From contig CAZHXQ010000005.1 of assembly GCA_964536465.1 (NCBI GenBank), positions 1-38,124 on the forward strand: DNA of 38,124 nt, written 5' to 3'. Source of the DNA: Mesolinea sp964536465 (GTDB lineage: Bacteria; Chloroflexota; Anaerolineae; Anaerolineales; Anaerolineaceae). The translations under genes were made by a program, and so were the position numbers. Positions 1 through 6,693 of the stretch are shown here, in pieces (position 1 is the stretch's first letter; the number at the start of each line of letters is the position of its first letter). Below the pieces are notes generated by a model. The model made no database searches, was not told where the DNA came from, and saw only the letters and a list, made by a program, of their open reading frames with translations.

Positions 1-1
1 C

Positions 2-268
2 GCCCTGTTTTCTTCCTGGGTGTTGACCCATTGGCGTAATGCCGATGATCTGGACAGGATTTCCAGCCCAGGTTTGCTGAAGGCAATGGGATTGGTAGGA
101 AAATTAATTGTTATCGCGATGATTGTAGAAGGCTTTAGCCTGGATACTTTTGGACTACCGTATTTCTGGATTGGTCTGGGGCTGATAGCCTCCAGCTGGT
201 TAATCAAGGATCAAAAATCAGCCAAAACAGGCGCAAACATCGAAGTCACCAGCGATAACAAGACCTGA
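2..268 (+). CDS. C-terminal part of an unidentified membrane protein (truncated by window edge)
   Basis: The reading frame is open from base 2 to the TGA at 266-268, so the gene starts outside the window. A GTG at position 20 lies inside the frame and need not be the real start. The visible 88 residues hold two hydrophobic stretches (about GLLKAMGLVGKLIVIAMIV and FGLPYFWIGLGLIASSWLI) followed by a polar tail, so it is probably an integral membrane protein with its C-terminus in the cytoplasm. I do not recognise the family. Its last 58 bases overlap the 3' end of the convergent polyprenyl synthase gene. Confidence 0.5.
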   Translation, partial: ALFSSWVLTHWRNADDLDRISSPGLLKAMGLVGKLIVIAMIVEGFSLDTFGLPYFWIGLGLIASSWLIKDQKSAKTGANIEVTSDNKT

Positions 269-1221
269 GTGTACTCATTTTCAGCAGGCAGCAATTGGTT
301 TAAGTTTGTCTGGGCTTCGAGGTAAAACTTGCGGGCAATCTGGAGCGTTTTTTGTTTGATCTGACTGTGCTCCAGTTCAGTTTTGATTTCTTCCAACAAT
401 GAATTCTCAGCCTGATTTTCCTGTATCCATAGCTGCCGGAATGTCTGTGAACTCCCCATTGCTGCCACAGCCGGGTAGGCTTTTTTTCTGGTGAGCAGGT
501 CTGTGCTGACGGATTTCCCAGTCTCATCAGAATTACCCCAGATTCCAAGATAATCGTCCTGGATTTGAAAACCCAGACCGAGGTCGCGACCTATTCGGGC
601 TAGTTGCCAGGTGAACTGGTCTTCATATTCCATCAGGATTGCACCAATGGAAAATGCAGCCGAAAATAACCTGGAGGTTTTCAGGGTTATCATCGCCATG
701 TAATCCTCAAGCTTAATTTGCTCTGCATGCTCGTGCTGAATATCCAGCTGTTGTCCCTGGATGACCTCCAGTGAAGCGTCCTGAAACTCATTCAGAGCCT
801 GATGCTGAACCTGCAGAGGAAAAACCTCTGGTTGTTTGCCCATCAGATACTGACTGAGCCCGGCGAGGTAATCACCCACATTGATCGCAAGCGGAACACC
901 AACCTGAGTCCATAAGGCCGGGTGACCGTGGCGTATTTCCCCCTGATCCTGAATGTCATCGTGAATTAAGGTGAAGTTATGCAGTACCTCCAGAGCGCTG
1001 GCAGCCTGGAAGACCTCAGCGGGCACACCACCAAGGGAGGCATAGATGAGAATTAAAAACATGGGGCGCAGCCTTTTTCCGGGCACTGCTGCGGAGCCAT
1101 CCCAGCCAAAGTGGTAAGAAACCATCTCGTTCAAGCCGGTAATTTCAGCAGGGCAGTGGTCCAGGACAACGCTTTTAAAGTATTCTTCGAAGCTCTCTCT
1201 TACGTCGGTTATTAAGTCCAT
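211..1221 (-). CDS. Polyprenyl (geranylgeranyl/farnesyl-type) diphosphate synthase
   Basis: This 336-residue protein belongs to the trans-isoprenyl diphosphate synthase family, which adds IPP units to an allylic diphosphate to make prenyl chains for quinones, carotenoids or lipid carriers. Visible motifs are GKRLRP (48-53, IPP binding), the first aspartate-rich motif DDIQD (88-92), and a second one reading DDYLG (222-226), where the family usually has a third Asp. Chain length cannot be told reliably from sequence alone. The ATG start (MDLITD) lies 13 bases after the stop of the IPP isomerase gene, so the two are almost certainly co-transcribed and supply and use the same substrate. The 3' end overlaps a convergent membrane-protein gene by 58 bases and leaves no room for a terminator between them. 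Confidence 0.9.
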   Translation of the reverse strand: MDLITDVRESFEEYFKSVVLDHCPAEITGLNEMVSYHFGWDGSAAVPGKRLRPMFLILIYASLGGVPAEVFQAASALEVLHNFTLIHDDIQDQGEIRHGHPALWTQVGVPLAINVGDYLAGLSQYLMGKQPEVFPLQVQHQALNEFQDASLEVIQGQQLDIQHEHAEQIKLEDYMAMITLKTSRLFSAAFSIGAILMEYEDQFTWQLARIGRDLGLGFQIQDDYLGIWGNSDETGKSVSTDLLTRKKAYPAVAAMGSSQTFRQLWIQENQAENSLLEEIKTELEHSQIKQKTLQIARKFYLEAQTNLNQLLPAENEYTQVLLSLVTSMFAPVLADF

Positions 1222-1234
1222 AAGTGGTTTACCA

Positions 1235-2263
1235 TCATTCTTCCAATTTTGACGAGAGTGATTTCAGATCAGGCGCGCCGCTTATAAACATGGCGACTTT
1301 CAATTCCATGATGATCAACTGAATGGTGTCTTTCAAAGTTTCGTAACTTGAATTGGCTGCGATGATAAATTTATGGGCAAAACCTGCAAGCGCGGCGCCC
1401 ATCGCAATCGATTTCGCCACATCCAGTCCATGGCGCAGTCCACCCGAAGATATCTTCAGAACGCCTTCAGGCAAATCTGATAATCCCCGCAAAGCCTCAG
1501 CGCTTGGAATACCCCAATCCAAATATGTCTGGCAGAGAGATCTGCGAATAGGATCCGACTGGCGATACATTTCTACTGCAGCCCAGGATGTCCCTCCGGT
1601 GCCGGCAACATCGATACCCTGCACCCCGACTTCAACCAACGAGTGAGCGGTTCGCGGGTCGATGCCGCAGCCCACTTCCTTGGCTACCACGGGAACACTG
1701 ACAGAAGCAGCCACCGATTCGATTTTTTTCAGCAGCTGGCTGAAATTTCGGTTACCTTCTGGTTGCAAGGCTTCCTGTAAAGCATTCAGGTGGATAAAAA
1801 GGGCGTCAGCCTCAAGCATGTCAACCGCTCTCTGGCATTCTTCGGCTCCAAATCCCTGGTTGAGTTGAGCGACACCGATATTGGCAAAAAGCAGTGCCTT
1901 AGGAGCTTCCCGCCTGACGACAGCAAAGCTGTCCTCCAAGTTTTGATGGACGAGAGCAGCTCTTTGAGAACCAACGCCCATTGCGATGTCGAACTCACCG
2001 GCAGCCCGAGCCAGGAGCTGGTTGAAATACCTGGTCTTGCCCGAACCACCGGTCATCGAAGAAATCAAAAGGGGAGCGCTTAAAGTTTTTCCAAAAACCC
2101 TGGTCGAAGTATCGATCTGTTCATAGTCGATCTCAGGCAGCGTTTGCACTTTCAGCCGTACCTGGTCAAATCCGGTTGGTCGGCCAGAACTGACATCCTC
2201 TTCAAGGCATATACGGAGATGTTCGTCCTTTCTGCCAGATATTTGCGTAACTTGCTCGTTCAT
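1235..2263 (-). CDS. fni: Type 2 isopentenyl-diphosphate delta-isomerase (FMN-dependent)
   Basis: This 342-residue protein interconverts IPP and DMAPP using reduced FMN. Family marks are RKDEHLRIC near the N-terminus, SSMTGGSGKT around residue 68, VGSQRAAL, GTGGTSW, and the C-terminal phosphate-binding KISSGGLRHGLDVAKSIAMG. The length is normal for the family. It is the first gene of a two-gene unit with the polyprenyl synthase. The ATG has no convincing ribosome binding site, and a TATAAC hexamer lies only five bases upstream, which suggests a leaderless transcript. The gene diverges from the acyl carrier protein gene across a 78-base spacer. Confidence 0.93.
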   Translation of the reverse strand: MNEQVTQISGRKDEHLRICLEEDVSSGRPTGFDQVRLKVQTLPEIDYEQIDTSTRVFGKTLSAPLLISSMTGGSGKTRYFNQLLARAAGEFDIAMGVGSQRAALVHQNLEDSFAVVRREAPKALLFANIGVAQLNQGFGAEECQRAVDMLEADALFIHLNALQEALQPEGNRNFSQLLKKIESVAASVSVPVVAKEVGCGIDPRTAHSLVEVGVQGIDVAGTGGTSWAAVEMYRQSDPIRRSLCQTYLDWGIPSAEALRGLSDLPEGVLKISSGGLRHGLDVAKSIAMGAALAGFAHKFIIAANSSYETLKDTIQLIIMELKVAMFISGAPDLKSLSSKLEE

Positions 2264-2268
2264 GGTGT

Positions 2269-2274
2269 GTTATA
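2269..2274 (-). promoter_or_regulatory. Possible -10 box for fni (leaderless start)
   Basis: TATAAC on the minus strand ends five bases before the fni ATG. A TTGAAA-like -35 lies at 2290-2295 with a short 15-base spacer. If used, transcription would begin at or next to the A of the ATG. This is inference from spacing only. Confidence 0.35.
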
Positions 2275-2300
2275 TCTCTCGTGTAAGATTTTCAAGGTAT

Positions 2301-2309
2301 TGATATAAT
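2301..2309 (+). promoter_or_regulatory. Extended -10 promoter for the acyl carrier protein gene
   Basis: TGATATAAT is a perfect extended -10 (TGnTATAAT) 32 bases before the ATG. No good -35 is visible, which fits an extended -10 promoter. A clear GAGGAAAG ribosome binding site follows at 2331-2338. Confidence 0.65.
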
Positions 2310-2341
2310 CTTAACATCAAAATGACCTGTGAGGAAAGATA

Positions 2342-2578
2342 ATGGAAAATACATTCGATGCTGTCAAAGCTGTGGTTATGGACGTTATGAAAATAGATGG
2401 AGATGATATCACGCTGGAAACTCGCTTCATCGAGGATCTGAAAGCAGATTCAATGGATCAGTTCTTCCTGATCGACGGATTCTGCGAGAAGTTTGATATC
2501 AATATCACTGATGAAGCCGCCAGAGGTATCCAAACCGTGGGCGACGCAGTCAATGCGATTGACGAAGCGCTCAAGTAG
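2342..2578 (+). CDS. acpP: Acyl carrier protein
   Basis: This 78-residue acidic helical protein carries growing acyl chains on a phosphopantetheine arm in fatty acid synthesis. The attachment serine is Ser37 in the motif DLKADSMDQ (family consensus DSLD). The overall pattern and length match bacterial AcpP. The gene stands alone rather than inside a fatty acid cluster. It has its own extended -10 promoter, a strong ribosome binding site (GAGGAAAG) and its own terminator. A role in another acyl-transfer pathway cannot be excluded, since no fab genes are near. Confidence 0.88.
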   Translation: MENTFDAVKAVVMDVMKIDGDDITLETRFIEDLKADSMDQFFLIDGFCEKFDINITDEAARGIQTVGDAVNAIDEALK

Positions 2579-2598
2579 ACTATGCTATCTGCAAAAAT

Positions 2599-2622
2599 TG
2601 CTGCTTCAAGGCAGCATTTTTT
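2599..2622 (+). terminator. Intrinsic terminator after acpP
   Basis: Six-base stem TGCTGC/GCAGCA with loop TTCAAG, followed by six T. The stem is preceded by an A-run (2593-2597), so the same hairpin could also stop minus-strand transcription arriving from sucD. Confidence 0.75.
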
Positions 2623-2675
2623 GATTAAATCGGGATTGATACAGAAACAATTATCAGGGCAGTTTACACTGCTCC

Positions 2676-2704
2676 AAAACCGGTGAGAAAACTGCTCTGC
2701 CGGT
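2676..2704 (-). terminator. Weak hairpin downstream of sucD
   Basis: On the minus strand, ACCGG pairs with CCGGT and an inner GAG pairs with CTC, followed by a short T-run of four. It sits about 30 bases past the sucD stop. It is weaker than the acpP hairpin and may only pause transcription. Confidence 0.35.
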
Positions 2705-2735
2705 TACCTATCTGATTCTGGTTTTGTCAGTCTCT

Positions 2736-3602
2736 CTATCTGTGTAGAAGGGATGGAATTTCAGCAAGTTCGGTTGCCATCAGAACCCCCGCCTCAGCCA
2801 GGCTACTGGTCTTCTTGCCTAACGAATCCAGTGAGCGCGTTCCGCTTTTTGAAAAGAAAGGCCGTAAAAGAGAGGCTGCCAACCTTTCACCGACAATATA
2901 GGCAATCACAGGTTTGGTAACGTGTTCACTGATGTAACTGGCTGCCTTCAGCTCGTTGTCGCCGCCCGGGCCACCTATTATAACAATCTTGTCTGTATGG
3001 GGATCAAAATCGAATAATTCCAGGCAGCTTAAGAAATCGATGCCTGTAATGGGATCATCCCCAATTCCTACGGCGGTGCTGACACCTATGTCAGCCTGCT
3101 TGAGGGTGTCTAAAACCTCGTAGCACAGCGTCCCTGAGCGGGAAATTACTCCAATGGAGCCCTGTCGGGCAATGTGGCTCGGGAAAATGCCCGCGTTGGC
3201 GATCCCCGGAACAAGCACTCCCGGCGAATTAGGCCCAACCAGGATAGAATCGCTGTTTTTTAGCGCTGATTTGACTATCATCATATCTTGCAACGGAATC
3301 GATCCCGTTATCGAAATGATCGTTTTGATACCGTTGTCAATCGACTCCAAAATCGCGTCTGCTGTGGAATGGGGTGGAACAAAAATCACGCTGACATCCG
3401 CGTTGGTGGCTTCAACACATTCTCTGACAGTATCAAAAATTGGCAAACGACCCTCAAAGCACCATTCACCACCTCTCCCTGGTGAAGTCCCGCCCACGAT
3501 TTGACTGCCGGTCTTAAGCATTTGCAGGGAGTGGAAACGTCCTCTGCGCCCTGATATGCCCTGCACCATTATTCTTGAGTCGGCGTTGATCAGGATGCTC
3601 AT
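2736..3602 (-). CDS. Succinyl-CoA synthetase alpha-subunit homologue lacking the active-site histidine
   Basis: This 288-residue protein has the full SucD architecture: an N-terminal CoA-binding Rossmann domain (GISGRRGRFHSLQ at 15-27, GGTSPGRGG at 37-45) and a ligase domain (GPNSPG 123-128, SRSGTLCYE, GIGDDPITG). Known SucD enzymes use a histidine in GKRMGHAGAI as phospho-carrier and a glutamate in GEIGG that contacts it. Here the GEIGG position reads GGPGG (210-214), and the histidine region reads LLRPFFSKSGT (245-255) with no histidine. GPNCPG has Ser for Cys. The classical ATP-linked thioester reaction therefore looks impossible, or it uses another residue. The start ATG overlaps the stop of the beta-subunit gene (ATGA), so the two are translationally coupled. 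It may be a pseudoenzyme, a CoA-binding regulator or a ligase with a changed mechanism. Confidence 0.85.
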   Translation of the reverse strand: MSILINADSRIMVQGISGRRGRFHSLQMLKTGSQIVGGTSPGRGGEWCFEGRLPIFDTVRECVEATNADVSVIFVPPHSTADAILESIDNGIKTIISITGSIPLQDMMIVKSALKNSDSILVGPNSPGVLVPGIANAGIFPSHIARQGSIGVISRSGTLCYEVLDTLKQADIGVSTAVGIGDDPITGIDFLSCLELFDFDPHTDKIVIIGGPGGDNELKAASYISEHVTKPVIAYIVGERLAASLLRPFFSKSGTRSLDSLGKKTSSLAEAGVLMATELAEIPSLLHR

Positions 3603-4744
3603 TGTTCGTCTCCCCGCTGCCAGGCAACCGCTGCATTCGCCAGTGCTTCGGTAGTGCTAAAAAAGGTCAGATTTTCATTGCTAAAGAGCGACTCCAGGAC
3701 AGAGTCTCCGTTTGTACCTTCAAGACGGATAAAGATCGGTTTTTTAGGAAAGTTCCCTTCCAGTGCCTGGAGGATGCCTTCAGCAACTTCATCACAGCGG
3801 GTCATTCCTCCGTAGATATTGATGATTACAATCTTGGTACGAGGACTGACCAACAGCATTTCCAGGGCAGAAGAAATGGAGGTGCTGGTGGCACCGCCGT
3901 GAATGTCGATCATGGCGGAAGGTAAGGCACTGAGTGACAGGAGCTGATCGAGTGTCAGATAGGCCAGACCCATGCCATTAACCATGCAGCCAATATCTCC
4001 GGGAAAGTTTTGATAATCGACGTCAAATTTCAGCGCTTGTCGTTCTTCCCAACTGAAATTGGAGGATTCGAAAGACTCGCAAAAACTGCCCTGTCTGAAG
4101 AGTGACTGGTTGTCGATATTTATCTTTGCGTCCAGCGCAAAGAGCTGGTCTTGCGTGCTCTCGACCAGAGAGTTAATTTCGACCAGAGTCGCATCAAACT
4201 GTCGATAGACTGCATACATTTTTTTGGCGATTTGTTGGAACTGTTTCCAGAGGGTTGGGTTGATTCTCAGATTCGCCATCAATTCCCGAATCTGATAATC
4301 TTTCAAACCGTAATTGATATCTATATGTCGTTCGACTACCACCGCACCTTTAAAAGATTCTGGCTCAAGGTAGGTGGCGCCACCAGCTTCAGACAACTGG
4401 AGCACAGGTGTGCCGGCATCCAGGTCTGAGGTAATCGCCAGGTAGTATTCTTTCGAAAAGGTGAAAGCTTTCTCGACCAAAATGGAGTGCACCGGGCGTT
4501 GATTGAGAACCAATTTGAAAATTTTGTTGCTAACGTTCTCGATTTCGTCTTCGTTTTGAACGATTCTCACGCCGCCCGCGCGTCCCCTGCCGGGCTCAAG
4601 CGTCTGGGCCTTCAAGACAACCGGATATCCGATTTCGGCGGCGACCCGCTTTACCTGCACCGCATTGGTAGCCAGTGCGGAGGTGGGTAAGGGAATGCCT
4701 GCCTCTCTGAGTATCGACTTTGCCTGATATTCCTGTAGCTTCAT
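3599..4744 (-). CDS. Succinyl-CoA synthetase beta-subunit homologue (ATP-grasp)
   Basis: This 381-residue protein matches SucC. An ATP-grasp domain has VLKAQTLEPGRGRAGG near residue 50, ILVEKAF, the metal-binding EINSLV and ALDAKI. A ligase domain has GDIGCMVNGMGLA, NIYGGMTRCDEVAEGI and RLEGTNGD. Unlike its alpha partner, the recognisable catalytic and binding residues are mostly kept. I chose the ATG at 4744 (MKLQEYQAK), which matches the family start. A TTG four codons upstream is possible but sits only three bases after the -10 box. No ribosome binding site precedes the ATG, and the predicted transcript leader is only about eight bases. It is the first gene of a two-gene unit. Confidence 0.88.
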   Translation of the reverse strand: MKLQEYQAKSILREAGIPLPTSALATNAVQVKRVAAEIGYPVVLKAQTLEPGRGRAGGVRIVQNEDEIENVSNKIFKLVLNQRPVHSILVEKAFTFSKEYYLAITSDLDAGTPVLQLSEAGGATYLEPESFKGAVVVERHIDINYGLKDYQIRELMANLRINPTLWKQFQQIAKKMYAVYRQFDATLVEINSLVESTQDQLFALDAKINIDNQSLFRQGSFCESFESSNFSWEERQALKFDVDYQNFPGDIGCMVNGMGLAYLTLDQLLSLSALPSAMIDIHGGATSTSISSALEMLLVSPRTKIVIINIYGGMTRCDEVAEGILQALEGNFPKKPIFIRLEGTNGDSVLESLFSNENLTFFSTTEALANAAVAWQRGDEQ

Positions 4745-4759
4745 GGATATGCCCAACTG

Positions 4760-4768
4760 ATTATAACA
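4760..4768 (-). promoter_or_regulatory. Extended -10 promoter for the sucCD-like pair
   Basis: On the minus strand TGTTATAAT fits the extended -10 consensus. It lies 15 bases before the sucC ATG and directly downstream of the terminator hairpin of the SPFH gene, so transcription would restart just after the previous unit ends. The predicted 5' leader is very short. Confidence 0.6.
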
Positions 4769-4770
4769 AC

Positions 4771-4800
4771 AAAAGGCCGAGATCTTTCGCTCAGCCTTTT
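4771..4800 (-). terminator. Intrinsic terminator after the SPFH gene
   Basis: On the minus strand AAAAGGCTGAG pairs with CTCGGCCTTTT (one G-T pair) around an eight-base loop, followed by GTTGTT. It lies 20 bases past the SPFH stop codon. The symmetric A/T flanks could let it act on both strands. Confidence 0.75.
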
Positions 4801-4820
4801 AATTGCTTTATTTTCTAATG

Positions 4821-5873
4821 TCAGCCGTTCAGATATTCCTGGAGTGCTTCTTTGGTCAGGCGGAAAGCGCTGCCGATCTTGCGGGCCTTAAGGTCCCCGG
4901 CGTTAATTGCCGCGAGCACGTCTTCCTCAGAAACTTTCAAGAAACCAGCGGCTTCAGAGGGGGTCATAACATCCGGCATTGCCGCGGATCCAGAGGGAGC
5001 GGTTGGCTGTGTCTGGGAGGGCTGATTCTGCGTCAGACCGGCTAAAGAACCAGCCAAGACATTGCCAACTCCCATACCGGCACCAATACCAGCGGTCAGA
5101 CCTGCACCGCCTGAGGGGTTTTGGGCAGCGTCGCGCATGGCATCAGCAGCCTGTAGTTGAGTGTAAACCTGCATATCGAGCATGCCCATATCGCGCAATT
5201 CCTGGGCAGACTTGTCTGAGGGTTTCAGATTGCCAATGTAGAATGATTTCAGGATCAAGCCTACTGCCAGGAAATCATCCTGAGCCTTGGCGCGTACACC
5301 GGCACTGAGTTCGTCTGTCAAACCGATCAAATCAAGGACATTCTTATCTCTGGTTGTTTCACCAAGGAGGTCCTGTAAGCGGGAGAGCAGCATGGTCCGT
5401 AATCGGTTTTCAATTTCTGAAGTGCGGTAACCGCCCAGCTGACCGACAATTTGTGTCACGAACTGCTGAGGGTCATTGACCTGAAAACTGTAAGTGCCGA
5501 AGCCTTGCAGCAAAGAAATACCCAGGCCGACGCCAGTGTTTCGTACAATGATCGGCTGGGGTGTTCCCCATTTGCGGTCAGCAAACTCCCGCATCGACAC
5601 AAAATAAATTTCCGCGGTGAAAGGCGTGCGGTCACCGAAGAGTTTGCCAAGTAACCCCGTGAGAAGGGGGACGTTGGCGGTGGTTATGGTATGCCGGCCT
5701 GGGCCTAAGACATCCAACGCGCGGCCATCGCGGAAGAATACCGCTGCTTGTGATTCGCGAACGATCACCTGAGAGCCAAGTCGCAGGTCTGCTACACCGG
5801 TTTCCGGAAAACGATGGACGATTTCATCGACCATCTCACTGGGGTATTCAACGACATCAAAAATTCTTGCCAT
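4821..5873 (-). CDS. SPFH/Band 7 protein with C-terminal excisionase-type helix-turn-helix
   Basis: This 350-residue protein starts with an SPFH (stomatin/prohibitin/flotillin) domain of the soluble type (about residues 20-230; IVRESQAAVFFRDGRALDVLGPGRHTI and later VNDPQQFVTQIVGQLGGYRT). Then come a Gly/Ala-rich segment (about 250-280) and a Gln/Pro/Ser/Thr linker. The last 50 residues (MTPSEAAGFLKVSEEDVLAA, then KARKIGSAFRLTKEALQEYL) read as an HTH_17/excisionase-like DNA- or peptide-binding module. There is no N-terminal membrane segment. Related SPFH proteins often end in a zinc ribbon or other small module; an HTH here is unusual. A strong AGGAGG (5880-5885) sits seven bases before the ATG. 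The gene follows the 173-residue helical protein by 25 bases, and a terminator follows. The function is unknown; membrane-stress scaffolding is only a guess. Confidence 0.82.
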   Translation of the reverse strand: MARIFDVVEYPSEMVDEIVHRFPETGVADLRLGSQVIVRESQAAVFFRDGRALDVLGPGRHTITTANVPLLTGLLGKLFGDRTPFTAEIYFVSMREFADRKWGTPQPIIVRNTGVGLGISLLQGFGTYSFQVNDPQQFVTQIVGQLGGYRTSEIENRLRTMLLSRLQDLLGETTRDKNVLDLIGLTDELSAGVRAKAQDDFLAVGLILKSFYIGNLKPSDKSAQELRDMGMLDMQVYTQLQAADAMRDAAQNPSGGAGLTAGIGAGMGVGNVLAGSLAGLTQNQPSQTQPTAPSGSAAMPDVMTPSEAAGFLKVSEEDVLAAINAGDLKARKIGSAFRLTKEALQEYLNG

Positions 5874-5898
5874 GTTAATCCTCCTATAAGATCAATGA

Positions 5899-6420
5899 CT
5901 AAAGAGCGATACCTTTGAGAGCATCGGAACGTTTGTTGAAAGCATCAATGACTTCCTGTGAGACAGCAATGAGATGGCGGATCGAAGCGGGCAGACCGTC
6001 CGTGCCAATTGAGGCCTCAATGTTGTCAATTGCGCTGCTGACGACTTGAGCGTGCTCGTACAGCGTGAGGTCGTATTGATAAATGGCAGCCAGTTCTTCT
6101 TCGCGAATCTTAATTGCATCGAAGATACCGGCGTAACCATAGGATGCAGTTTTAATCCTGTCTATAAACTGGCGGATTTTAATGGCGGCATTTTCCAGGT
6201 CGTCGATGTAGGCCAAACCGCCGCTGGAGATAAGGTCGCGTTGCAAAGAAGAGATTCTCTGATATTGAGTTTCGTACTGCTTGGCAACAACCTCGCGCAA
6301 AATTTTATCCGACATACGGCGATCGCCGCGTTCGACGTAGCCTTTGAAGCCAGGGATTTTCGAAATCAACTTTTTGATTGGATCCTGATCTTCGCTCACG
6401 ATATTATAAATATCAGTCAT
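5899..6420 (-). CDS. Helical protein of unknown function paired with the SPFH gene
   Basis: I do not recognise this 173-residue protein. It is charged, almost wholly helical in composition and likely to form coiled coils. It has no signal peptide or membrane segment and no cysteine. The central region (YETQYQRISSLQRDLISSGG) and heptad-like stretches suggest a bundle. It is the first gene of a two-gene unit with the SPFH-HTH protein (25-base spacing), so it may be its binding partner. Its ATG has a good ribosome binding site (AAGGAG). It diverges from the 45-residue membrane protein and comF. Confidence 0.75.
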   Translation of the reverse strand: MTDIYNIVSEDQDPIKKLISKIPGFKGYVERGDRRMSDKILREVVAKQYETQYQRISSLQRDLISSGGLAYIDDLENAAIKIRQFIDRIKTASYGYAGIFDAIKIREEELAAIYQYDLTLYEHAQVVSSAIDNIEASIGTDGLPASIRHLIAVSQEVIDAFNKRSDALKGIAL

Positions 6421-6474
6421 TTTTCTCCTTTTCTAATAAGGCTTTATAGTATGCTAACATCTTAAGAATAGTCG

Positions 6475-6508
6475 CACCTGAGAAAATATAAGGTTTTCAT
6501 TCCAGGTG
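6475..6508. promoter_or_regulatory. Long imperfect inverted repeat in divergent promoter region
   Basis: CACCTG at 6475-6480 mirrors CAGGTG at 6503-6508, and inside them GAAAA (6482-6486) mirrors TTTTC (6494-6498). It lies between two divergent units, upstream of the -10 boxes of the comF side. Its position fits an operator, though a structured RNA leader is possible. Confidence 0.4.
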
Positions 6509-6515
6509 AGTTTAT

Positions 6516-6532
6516 TATAATGGATATATAAT
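6516..6532 (+). promoter_or_regulatory. Tandem -10 boxes upstream of the micro-protein and comF
   Basis: Two perfect TATAAT hexamers (6516-6521 and 6527-6532) are spaced eleven bases apart, about one helical turn. No strong -35 is visible for either. A ribosome binding site AAGGAG follows at 6542-6547. Confidence 0.5.
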
Positions 6533-6554
6533 TGCCCGAGGAAGGAGTTTGCCT

Positions 6555-6692
6555 ATGAGAACAGGACCGAGCAAGAGTTTGGGACCTTTGGAATACTTGC
6601 TGATCATCATCCTGGTCTTGATGATATTGTTTACTGTTTTCACCATATTCTGGCCCGCCATCCAACTTTTTTACCAAAACACACTTCAATAA
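6555..6692 (+). CDS. 45-residue single-pass membrane micro-protein, Flp-pilin-like
   Basis: An ATG at 6555, seven bases after a clean AAGGAG, opens a 45-codon frame ending TAA at 6690-6692, one base before the comF start. The protein begins MRTGPSKSLGPLEYLLIII and continues as one hydrophobic helix ending near WPAIQLFYQNTLQ. The order Gly, Glu-Tyr, then a long hydrophobic helix recalls Flp-type pilins, but the Glu is at +3 after the Gly rather than +5. Prepilin peptidase cleavage is therefore doubtful. The tight link to comF, a competence-family gene, makes a pilus or DNA-uptake role worth testing but unproven. A small membrane peptide of other function is the main alternative. Confidence 0.6.
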   Translation: MRTGPSKSLGPLEYLLIIILVLMILFTVFTIFWPAIQLFYQNTLQ

Positions 6693-6693
6693 C

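Noticed and set aside
4744..4756. TTG at 4756 as the sucC-like start
   Set aside because: It falls three bases after the -10 box and would precede the expected transcription start; the ATG at 4744 matches the family N-terminus.
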